A program made the position numbers and the translations under genes. The notes beneath the pieces were generated by a model. That model saw only the letters and a list, made by a program, of their open reading frames with translations. It was not told the DNA's origin and did no database searches. Shown here piece by piece: positions 12,701 to 21,506 of a DNA stretch of 64,000 nt; position 1 is the stretch's first letter; the number at the start of each line of letters is the position of its first letter. The DNA comes from Cylicocyclus nassatus (Eukaryota > Nematoda > Chromadorea > Rhabditida > Strongylidae), in assembly GCA_958299035.1 (NCBI GenBank), contig CATQJL010000305.1, positions 34,361,733 to 34,425,732 on the forward strand, read 5' to 3'.

Positions 12701-15700
12701 ATTACCGTGCTGCTGCAGGTTTGACATCGTTCTGGATGGCGCTAAGAGTTTTTTTGCGCGAAAATCTGTGCGAAAGATAGAAAGTAAGCCTTTCAGTCGA
12801 CATATTTTATACTTTAAAGATATCGTTTTTCCTTCCTTCAAAAAATGGTGTCGCGTACGGGGACCGAATTTGCTGGTCAGAAGTATGTTTGAAAATTCAA
12901 AATTGCAGAAACACATTATTGAAGGCGTGTATGCGTACCAGAGATGTTGCACGTACCTTTAATTCTGCTTCCGAAGCCCCACTGAAATCTCACACATCGA
13001 CAAAATCCCATATTTTTATCAACGGTGACCGTCAATAATTTGTAAATCTTAAAGTAAGGCTTAATTATCATTCAGATCGGAATCGTAATATCCTTTCCAT
13101 TCATATTCTTCCAATCACAATAAGCATAGCCAAATCTTCGTGGAATTTTACTACTTACCCAATCCACGCAGAATTATTTGTGAGTTGGTTTTTGAATGGC
13201 GAAGCATTACTTGCTTTGTTTCTCAATTTGTGAGTAGTCATCTATTTCTGATCTATAATTTTGATTGAGGATTGGCAGGCATCCTTCCAGATGGACATTC
13301 ATTTATGCAGGTTACCGCATAAGAAAATGGGAGAGGTAGGTGGGAGGGGAGGGGGGGGGGGAGGAGGGGGATCGTACGGATAGGTAGCTTCAGGGGGGGG
13401 GTCGTAGAAGAGGGTCTAAAATCGCATCAACACGCTTGACCCTGGTTGAGTTGTATGAGACTGCAAACTCAGAGAAACTTTGCATTTCATTTGAGCGTCA
13501 AAAGTCTCATATAATGAATTGTGCATATGGGCATATGCACCTAAAATCCGCGAGAAACGTTAGGGGAAGTTTCGTAAAAAAGTGCTCGGTCGTCAACGTG
13601 TTAATGATCGGAAATGCTGCCGAACCTGTATATCAGTGAACAGAACATAATGGTCACCAGCATTTAGAGCATAAACTGTGACCGCATGTACTGGCCGCAG
13701 ATTGAGCAGCGAAGCGCGGTCAAACGCTTGTACAAGTACAATCGCTATTGTGCAAGTTGTGCTCTCGTGACATTCCAGCCGCACCGCGGTTACTCCCAAT
13801 CTACCCTTGCCGTAGTTTCTTTGTTACTTTTCAACATAACGTGGTTTGCTGCGGTCTCGCTTCGGACTTGCGCTACTTTGGAGTCGCATCTTTTAGACGT
13901 AAAATGGCGCAGATTTTATCGCGTTGTTTTTGTTGCAACGCCACGCCGACTGATGCGCCTGCAACGTGCTGCAAGCCCGAAGCGAGGCGGCCGCACCAAA
14001 CCACGACCAATAGTGTGTCAAGTTAAGAGTTAATTACTCTCGAGTTAACTTGATCCCTCTACTCTTAGTTTCTTTCCTTATACTAACATAACAGTTTCTG
14101 ACCAGATTTTAATCATTATATATCATAAATGTGGGGAACATATGGTGGAGGGAACCACCGAGCACCCGAGGAGTGCCAGCTCATCTGGAGTTGGTGGCAC
14201 CGCCCAGTCGGAGAGAAGACTGTCGGACTCTAATCAGTCTGCGTCTCGACACGTGCGATCAACGACTTGATAGTACTTGCCTTCCTTCTCCACTTCATAA
14301 AGGATGATGCAAGTGCCGAAACGCCAAAGATATCTGCTCAGGGCTTGTGCCGTGCGGGCTTCCGCCGACAAATGTATAATCGCTCGGTATTGTATGACTA
14401 TTATGGTGGTTTAGGGCCAACTGTAAGATGAGGTGCACGGATCGAACGGCTTCACCGGCTGAACAGTCTGACTAACATCCGCGAGGCTCATCCTTCTTAG
14501 TCGAGATACGAAAAATCAATTTCGTATGAGACTAGACGTTGGGGGAAGCCCACTGTATTCGTGTTCCAAGCTGGTATCGTTCGCGTTCGTGAGTAGTGCG
14601 GGAAGGATATCGTTGTTTTTTGAATGCTCTAGCCTTTTCGAGGTCCATGCTTGATTCACCATAACTTTCTTAGAAATAAGCATTGCGAGTGCGATAGAGT
14701 GTGTTATTACTACTTGTTACTCATTAGGCTGCTGCATAAGTTCTGTCCGATTTTTTTGCCTTATGTTTAGAGCGGCCGTTCTAGGAGATTTTTACTTGTA
14801 ATGTTATATTATTTGTACCAAAACGTTTTTCCTGCTCTTTCTAACACATATCATCAACATCATCTTCTTCCTTTTCTTCTTCTTTATCTCCGCCATTGTC
14901 CCGCGGGGGCAGGGTCGGCGGTGATGCACTTTTGCTTCCATTTGACTCGATCAGTTGCTTCTTGTGGTTTCAGCTTTGCAATGTGTAGGTAGTTTCGAAT
15001 GGTGTCCAACCAGCGTTGCTTCTTTGACTATACCATCGTAATCTGGCACCTCGCATCCGCGATAGGTGCAACTCCGAAAATGTGTCGTACATCATCGTTC
15101 GTGACTCAGTTTCTTCTCGTTAGGCCGCGTGTCCATCTTATCATTCGCGCCTCCATCGTGCTCAGGATCTGTTCGTGTTTCCTAGTTGCTGGGACGTTCG
15201 GCTCCGTACAGGGCGACTGGCCTTACCACAGTCCGATACACTTTCGACTTGAGGTATATTGGAATTCGGCGGTCGCAGAGTACTCCTGTAACTTGCTGCC
15301 ACTTTAGCCACGCCGCGTTCGTCCTAGCACGAGCATCAGTGATCGTGTCGCAATACGACGTCACTCGGGAGCCCAGATATTTAAATATCGTGACCTTCTT
15401 CAGTGGCTGCCCATCTATGCTAATTGTGCCATCGGTTCTCCGCATTCCAGGTACTCGATCTTTGCTACGTTCAATTGCAGGCCATATTCGGCCGTCTTCC
15501 ATCTCACGGTCGCCTCTTCAAGCTTCTGTCTCGATCTGCTCGCTAGCTCGACGCCATCCGCGTAAAGGAGCGTCCACGTGCGGCAGTTGAACGTCCTTGG
15601 TCACCGTGTCCATGCACAGTATAAAGAGAAGTGGTGATAGAGCCGATCCTTGATGTACTTCGACTTGGATTGGGAATGGCGTTGATGTTCCCACTGCGCA

Positions 15701-18700
15701 GCGTACGGCACTCGTCGTGTTCGTATAAAGGAGTTTGATCCAGCGAACGTACTCTTCTGGGACGTCGTGTTGTCTCAGCGCATACCAGATCGGCCGGTGT
15801 GTTATCCGATCAAATGCTTTTTCTAAATTCAAGAATGCAAATTAATCGGAATTTGTTTCCTCAAATGACGTTACATTAGCAATCGTACTGCATGGATGGC
15901 GTTAATGGTACCAGATTCTTTTACAAAGCCACACTGATTTGGGGTGACTTTCACTATACTGCGGATGCGTGCGTCGATGACTCGTTCGAAGATCTTCATC
16001 GTGTGGCGCAGCAAGCATATGGTCGACTTGTTGAACAGTCGCTGACGTCGCCCTTTTCCTTCCAGATAGGGACTGTAACACCCGTAGTCCAGATTCGCGG
16101 CAACTGCCTGTCGACGATAATGCGGTTGGAAAGCGGTGTAAGATATGCCACTCCACGCTGCTCTATCATCTCCCACACTTTAGCAGGTATGTAGTCGGGT
16201 CTCGAGGCTTTACCGCTAGACATCTTTTTTAGTGCCTGCACAACTTCTGCTTCCTCGATCCGAGATACCGGTCCAAATGTGGGGGCTCCTTGCAGTATCA
16301 ATGGGTACGGGAACTCCTCATTACATAGACCTTTGTAGTATTCACTCCACCGCTTGAGTATTGCCCTCGGCTTCGTCAGGAGATTGCCCTCTGCGTCCTT
16401 AATGTGCATGACGTGGTCGATGTCCTGCTTCGCTCGATGTCGTGCCGCGGCCAGTCGGTAGACTTGTTAGCTTCAGCAGGTCCCTCCAGCTCGTCGTAAA
16501 GTCTTTTGTAGTGTGTCGCTTGCCTCGACTCCCGCATGCTTCGCTCTCGAGTTCAGTTCTCAATATCGAAGAAGATCCTCATTTGAGTGTGAGCGCTGCC
16601 AGGCTTTGAAGGCTTCTTTTATCTCTTTGATTACTTGCTGGACTGACTCAGACCACCACCAGCTTGTCGACAAACCGGCGTCCTGGCTTGGTGGTTCCCA
16701 AGATCTCCTCGGCCCTCGATCGTATCTGCGAAGTGATCGAATTCCATTGTTCTTCAATCGATTCCTCATCATCCGTTGACACCCTCAGATCGTTAAAAGC
16801 ATCTCTGGCTTGCTGGCGATGTTCGGGAAGCTTCCACCATTTGATCCTCTTTGTGGTCGTCCTTCTCTGCTCGTGATTGCAAGTGGATGTTCAGTCGAAG
16901 ATCCAACGCGAGCCACGGTGTTGTGGCGCCAATGCATATGTCGCCGTGGGTATAACCTTCGTGTTTATCACCATCGGCAAATGGCATCGGCGCAGCATCC
17001 AATAGTCGATCTGAGTTGAGCGGTCTCCTCTCGCGTACGTGATCAAATGTGACTCCCGCTTCTTGAAAAATGTGTTCGCTATAGCCAAGTCGTGTGCTTC
17101 TGCGGCTTCCAGGATGCGTTCTCCATCCTCATTCTTCTGACCGTATCCATTTTCACCACCGTGGCCAACATGCCCGTTAAGATCACCTCCTACGAAGATG
17201 TGTAGTCTGCGGCGTCGTATGTTCTTAGTAGATTGTCGAAGTCCCTTCGAAATTTATCATTCTCAGCTTCGGCACATGCGCGTTGCGGGGCGTAGCACGA
17301 CACTACTTGGAGCATGACGTCATCCGTCTCAATCTTCATCGCCATCAGTCTGTCTGAAATACTCGTCACCTCGGTCACTAACTCTCGGTATTTCCCGTCG
17401 ATGATCACGACTCCGTTCTGGCGGCTGCTATCTCCATTGTAGTAGAGTCGGTATCCCTCGCCGATGTCTTTTGTCTGCCTTCCCTTCCATTTTGTTTCTT
17501 GTACACATGCGATGTCGATGCGTCGTTCCCTCAATCTATCGCATAGCTCTCGAAAGCGGCTCGTTAATATGCTTATGTTGATCGTCGCTAGTCGAAATTT
17601 CTGAACCCTCTTTTTGGCCTGCCTCGTCCGGGGGCAGGCAGCCCTAGCTCACTATTCGCGCCATGCAGGCAATGACGCGCGTCGCTTCGGGGGACGCCCT
17701 AGCAGCTTGATGAAAATCCTTAATAGTCCGATGCATGTGACACGACTGATGCGTACAATCTCCGGGGCGTCGCTCCGCCTGACAGGTCAGTGCCCCGTTT
17801 GCCGGGGTTCCCTTTTGCCAGCCGGCACCGCGGAGAGGTGACGATGGGACTTTGCCGGCTATTTCTAACACGTATCATATTTTGATAAAATCTCCAATTT
17901 GACAGATTGCAGGCCTATGGTCAGATGGTTGAGGCACGTCCTCAGCTAAGAAAATGTTCTTGCGAGAAAATCTCCACAATATGCTCTCCATGTCAGGTCT
18001 TGTATTGGTCAAACTGTATTGGTCAGTATATGAAACTCAAACTCGCTTTCATGTCAAAAACGTTTTGCTGGTAAAATTTGTTGTTGAGGAATAACAATTT
18101 GTGTAAAGTTCCACAAGCAATAACTTTCCGTGAATAGAGGCAATCGTTGAATTTTTATGGTGTTAGAGTAAAGCAAGGGCTAGCAGATCTAGTCACCAGT
18201 TGCTTTTCATCCCTCGCGCAAGTGTGAAATTTTCATAATTTGAAATTTGGCATACGTACATCACCTAAACGAGGTTAAGCACTCTTTTTACGGTCAAAAT
18301 ATCTCTTGGCACTGAAGACTCCCCAGGTTTTAGATTGCATAATTCGGCGAAAATCTCTCTTCTAACCATTGTTAACCAATATGCCTGCCAATTCCCATAA
18401 TAGAGAAATACATGTCGAAAAAGAGAAGTTCTAGGAAGAATTTTGTATTTGAGTTCTCGCTTCTTCTTTAACAAGGTTTTCCGCACATGTCAATATTTCT
18501 CTGGTAGCCAAAAAACAGCTCAACACAATGAAACTAAAATTATGGAAAAATGTTGACTTTGAAAGAAGTTATGACATGTTGAGTTCGAAAATTCAAATCG
18601 AACAGAACTTATGCAGCAGCCTGATACATCTCTTCTGCAATTCTATGCATACAAAATTATCGCAGCAACAACAAGAAATATCCTCTAGGAGAAAATCACC

Positions 18701-20336
18701 AAACATCTCCTAAAGACCTTTAAAAAGTTATAACTTGATTGGAATGTAGTAGAATAGCGCAAGTATGCGCATTGTATAGTCAATGGTCGATGAAGCAGTA
18801 CTGATAAACTTGGATTTCACTAAGTAACACTGCCTGCCGTTTGAGCAATTTCATGCGTGGCACAAATACGGAAGCTCCACACCTATGTCGTACGTCTGTA
18901 AGTTATTGCCCAAAGGAGGCGCCTGGGTGATGTAGCTTAGGGATATTCTTTAACACGTTTCGGACCGCGAAATCGCGCGCAGCAAAAAAGAGGGTACTTT
19001 TAGCCATTAGCCAACAAAGGGACCTTAATTCGTATACTGTGTGCTACATCTGTTATTAGCATGTCAATTAAGATGCATACCCAAAGTTCTGAGTGAATTG
19101 GAAGTGTTTGAATTTTGTCGCCTGAGAGGGACTTCTGTGCTTTTCTGAAAAATATGAACAAGAACTCAGTTCCTAATTGTATCCAAAAGTATCTATGTTG
19201 TAAACGATACACATCATTACCGGAACTTTGGTTTTCCTCTTTGAGTTCGAAGCAAGGAAAAGTTGCGACGTCGCACGCGTCGTTGTTGCCGCACTTCGTT
19301 GCAACTGTCGTTTGAATTGTCCTCATATCTTCTGAACAAATATTGGTGGCACAGCCTCACAGAGTCATTTAAAAGGGGTAGCTTAGGCCTTTGATTTGAT
19401 AACCTTGGACAAAAAGAAAACCTCCTGCAAGCAATAAAAAGATCACTGAAAGGCGCGTGCTGCACCATGTGCAGCACCGGTAGAGCAATAGAGCAAATTA
19501 ACTCGTTTCGGACCGGTGCTGCACTATGTGCAGCACCGGTCCGAAACGAGTTAATTTGCTCTATTTAATTGCTTCCCATTGGTAGGCAGCTTGTTTGGCA
19601 AATTTGCCAGAGCTATTGAGTAGATGTGAGGGAGTAGAATCTGATAGCATGCACTAACGTTTGCGCAACTTACCCCCGGCAATGCCACTTCATCTCGTTT
19701 CGTGAAAAAGAGTATCGGATCCATGTTTACATGACTTGACCTTTAATAAACTTGCATCGAAGTCTATAAGGCACAAATAGTAATTTTTTTAGTACTTTAA
19801 TCTGACGCCATTTACGTGTGCGATCACGTCAGCCTTAATCACTTCGTTCTGTTATACATCTATACTGATTCATGTCAAGAAATGTGCATTAGGGTACGTC
19901 CCCGAAAATTTGGCTTTCTTTCAATTTTCTCCTCATTTCGGTATTTGTGTATTGCAAATCTATCACATAAGTTTTTGCAGTAGATATTTATATACGACCT
20001 CAGTTTTAAGATTGTTTAGGAGAAGACGACAAGTCATCCGGCTCACTGCTCAAATTAGTGGTTCCGTGATTGCTCTCCTAGCAGTATCCGCATTCCACTC
20101 AACCCTTTATATTCCATATCTGAGAGTAGGTCTCTATAAGCTTTTTAGTGCGGAAAGATGCTCTCTTTCAGAAGACTTCTTTACGCCAAAGTTCGTGGGT
20201 GTTAACAAATGTTGTTTTATCATGTATACATCCTTGGACCTACTTCGTTTTCAACAAAGAAGTTAGAAGCAAAATTTTGAAATTTGTAAAGTGTCAGGTA
20301 CTTCTGATCACTTGTATCGTTAGGGTGCGTAAGTAA
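6741..20336 (+). CDS. seven-TM serpentine chemoreceptor A (Srg-superfamily-like), six exons
   Basis: Seen: exons at 6741-6869 (start ATG; TM1, ITLPLYISIMIVVFKRP), 9206-9424 (TM2-TM3, ending GSYLVINRCIGIASISMHRY), about 9510-9720 (TM4, IPCCVLAAAHWSLAFLVSMP), 19793-19893 (TM5, FTCAITSALITSFCYTSILI), 20011-20125 (TM6, RLTAQISGSVIALLAVSAFH) and 20172-20336 (TM7, CIHPWTYFVFNKEVRSKI, stop TAA). Exon phases agree at every junction except the start of exon 3, which I could not fix. The total is about 310 residues, normal for a nematode serpentine receptor. Introns range from 46 bp to 10 kb, and the large one holds a LINE and several MITEs. Known: MHRY in place of DRY and a degenerate NPxxY fit nematode chemosensory GPCRs of the Srg superfamily (Srx/Srv/Srxa). 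The exact family is uncertain. It presumably acts in sensory cilia. No frame break is seen, so it may be functional, but 10-kb introns are unusual for this class. Confidence 0.65.
6870..9205. other. intron 1 of chemoreceptor A
   Basis: No further exon is seen. The segment around 7380-7510 is homologous to 37880-38045, so part of the intron was duplicated together with the relic exon at 36446. A GA-rich run lies near 7715-7735. A possible piggyBac remnant is listed separately at 8464-9003. Confidence 0.5.
8464..9003 (+). pseudogene. possible piggyBac-type transposase C-terminal remnant
   Basis: Seen: a frame at 8599-9003 contains NCSEYKNRKTR, then CFCKRCGPP, AIC and NKKCKSYR, a cysteine cluster with RKTR between. 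About 130 bp upstream a TTAA is followed by CCATTGACGACAACG. At 13585-13606 the inverse-oriented GGTCGTCAACGTGTTAA resembles the other terminus. Known: piggyBac-family transposases end in a cysteine-rich domain with this style of spacing, and the elements duplicate TTAA. Inference: a heavily deleted relic. The catalytic DDD region is absent, and the cysteine spacing was judged by eye. Confidence 0.3.
9721..10109. other. start of the 10-kb intron of chemoreceptor A, nothing seen
   Basis: The donor at 9721 is GTACTG, the weaker of the donors in this gene. No exon, RNA gene or repeat could be supported up to the relic repeat at 10110. Confidence 0.4.
10110..10585. repeat. degenerate relative of the foldback element at 62509-63379
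   Basis: The left part (GTATGTATACACCGTTTGT, then GTAGAGCTGACTTTACCTCA) matches the region just inside the left end of the 62.5-kb element. The right part (GCCTGGCTCAAAACCCCCTC, then TACAGTAAT) matches its inner arm. Similarity is patchy, so this is an old copy. Confidence 0.6.
10648..11003. mobile_element. hAT-type MITE copy (older, no clear target duplication)
   Basis: Begins CAGTGGCAGTCCCAGGATT and ends GGTCCGCGACTG, mutated versions of the CAGTGGCG...CGCCACTG termini of the clean copy at 40239. It shares internal GTGCGTGGCGTCAGCCAC and the AAAAATTTTT-rich core. Homopolymer G runs (12 at about 10673 and 10 at about 10967) sit near each end, as in the other copies. The flanks do not show a convincing 8-bp repeat. 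Confidence 0.6.
11800..13470. repeat. inverted-end, G-run-rich repeat element (relic)
   Basis: The ends are inverted: GAGACCAGGGTCAAGTTTGTG near 11830 against CACGCTTGACCCTGGTTGAG near 13430. Inside are repeated segments with long G runs followed by GGTCGTA (about 11865, 12353, 13350-13405), and a diverged tandem pair (about 12105-12225 and 12960-13075, both with TCTCAC, TATCAACGGTGACC-like and TAAATCTT blocks). The 158-residue frame at 12248-12724 lies inside the repeat and has no recognisable motif. A short related piece occurs at 36255-36340. Confidence 0.5.
14838..14854. repeat. target-site duplication of the RTE element (3' side)
   Basis: TTTCTAACACATATCAT, one mismatch from the partner at 17862-17878. 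Together they fix the element ends and show it is not 5'-truncated. Confidence 0.75.
14855..17861 (-). mobile_element. full-length RTE-type non-LTR retrotransposon, inactivated
   Basis: Seen: an imperfect 17-bp direct repeat, TTTCTAACAC[A/G]TATCAT, flanks it at 14838-14854 and 17862-17878 with one mismatch. Read on the minus strand, an endonuclease domain comes first (17534-17190: RRIDIACVQETKWKG, then DRLMAMKI and VSCYAPQ). A linker follows (about 17088-16560), then reverse transcriptase (16409-15518: KKMSSGKASRPDYIPAKVWE, NLEKAFDRITH, HQGSALSPLLFILCMD), then 15502-15182 with GQPLKKVTIFKYLGS. It ends near 14900 with ATDRVKWKQKC and ADPAPAGQWRR. The 3' end is a GATGATG/AAG-rich tail. Known: this order and tail fit RTE elements. 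The coding sequence is broken into several frames, and the catalytic box reads YADG where YADD is required. Confidence 0.85.
18950..19487. repeat. TTAA-ended repeat, partner of 63400-63925 (inverted)
   Basis: Begins TTAACACGTTTCGGACCGCG and aligns over its length, in opposite orientation, with 63925-63400. Shared blocks include TCAAAGTTCTGAGTGAATT-like sequence, AGAGGGACTTCTGTGCTTT and GATAACCTTGGACAAAAAG. The frames in it (19000-19326 minus, 19115-19315 plus) are not conserved as protein between the copies. Confidence 0.7.
19488..19564. repeat. perfect 77-bp palindrome
   Basis: The left arm ATAGAGCAAATTAACTCG, continuing TTTCGGACCGGTGCTGCA, is mirrored exactly on the right around CTATG. Just before it, 19457-19480 has a second copy of the TGCTGCACCATGTGCAGCACCGG core. 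The arm repeats the TTAAC[A/T]CGTTTCGGACCG end of the neighbouring repeat, so it may be two fused element ends. Confidence 0.8.
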
Positions 20337-21021
20337 GAAAGAGAGAGTGATGTGCTGAAAACAAGATTTGTAACGCTCCATTCTTTTCTTGTAATGTTAT
20401 TCTGGTTTCTGAAGTTTCATATTTGAGATATATGAAAGCGAACAAGCGAGTGACCTATTATTATTTGATATCACGTAAGGACTACAAAAACCTACTCTGG
20501 CGCCTCGGCTTCCATGGTACGGCTAGATAGTGGCAGAGCCCGCCCATCAGGCATGCGATAACGGGAGCCGATTCTCCAGAACCTTCACTTTTGATCTAGT
20601 ATCATGATCACGGCCACGGGCATGATGAACTCTTTCAGTTACCGCAAAAAAAAGGCAATGAAAAACATTGCAAAATACATAGATCAAAGAAAGCATACGT
20701 TCAACCGCGCAAATATCGCGGGAAAGGTGCCTATTGTTGTTATGAAAGTGGAACCACTGAGACATGTGTGTCTCAATGAGAAAATTTCCTTTCTTTAAAA
20801 TGAAAAGAACCAGGTCAATCCAAGATTTTATCGCTGCAGATCAGAATTTCAGAATGATGACATTGCAATTGGTTAGAGTTTCAACTCTTGTAAAGCTGGT
20901 GTATGAAAATGGCAGCCAATGTGAATTCAGAATTTGCAAAAGATAAGATGCTCTATACAGCAAGAAAGGAAGTCTATTTGAAACTTCATCGCAAAGAATC
21001 AGGCAGTTGAAGAAAGCTGCT
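20337..21021. other. 3' flank of chemoreceptor A, no gene seen
   Basis: A possible 3' UTR followed by AT-rich sequence. Small frames at 20547-20946 have no recognisable features. The Ty3/Gypsy element begins at 21022. Confidence 0.4.
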
Positions 21022-21238
21022 TGTTGTAGAGCCGTCCCTTATATTGGAACTTGCTCGCTCACTATAGGCTAGGTCGATATGGTCTCTGTGGTTGCGGCGT
21101 ACCCGCCGCACTTTGATATATTTTGTGTGTTGTTCCTGAGCTATTTCTAGTGAACCCTCGGCATGTACGCCGATAGGCAGAGGGGGAACTGTTGTGTTTA
21201 TCTAATAAATCGTCAACGACTCAACGCGTTCTACTACA
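21022..21238 (+). repeat. 5' LTR of Ty3/Gypsy element 1
   Basis: 217 bp, begins TGTT and ends TACA. AATAAA at 21204-21209 is a candidate polyadenylation signal, so the LTR probably carries both transcription start and end signals. No difference from the 3' LTR was found by eye. Confidence 0.9.
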
Positions 21239-21240
21239 AC

Positions 21241-21258
21241 TGGCGATCAGGATCAAGG
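21241..21258 (+). promoter_or_regulatory. candidate tRNA primer-binding site
   Basis: TGGCGATCAGGATCAAGG begins two bases after the 5' LTR. Known: primer-binding sites begin TGG because they pair with the CCA end of a tRNA. I cannot say which tRNA without a search. The same motif follows the 5' LTR of the second copy at 51797. Confidence 0.6.
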
Positions 21259-21506
21259 ACAAGAAGCCTCCACCGACCAAGGACCAGAAGAAGCTCGACC
21301 GACAAGGACCAGAAGAAGCTCGATCGACAAGGACCAGAAGAAGCTCGATCGACAAGGACGGAGGCCTCCATCGTCCGAGGAGAAGAAGCGCTGCAGCTCG
21401 AATCGAGGAAGAAGCTGTCAGTGGTCGAGGACAGCCAGACAAGTAAGCTTTGCTGAGAAGCTTATCGATTTAGCAGAAGACTTCGTCGACACCAGAGAGG
21501 TCTACC

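Larger units (their letters stand above)
14723..18624. mobile_element. mariner-type element split by a LINE
   Basis: The left end TTAGGCTGCTGCATAAGTTC at 14723 is matched by the inverted right end GAACTTATGCAGCAGCCTGA at 18605-18624. The next bases (TGTCCGAT against ATCGAACA) also pair. About 115 bp of left body and 745 bp of right body remain around the inserted RTE. No transposase motif is seen in the remaining sequence. Known: short termini of this form with A/T targets are mariner-like. Confidence 0.6.

Noticed and set aside
12248..12724. 158-residue plus frame
   Set aside because: Aromatic/Ser-rich composition, no domain, interrupted by a G run, and located within a repeat with inverted ends.
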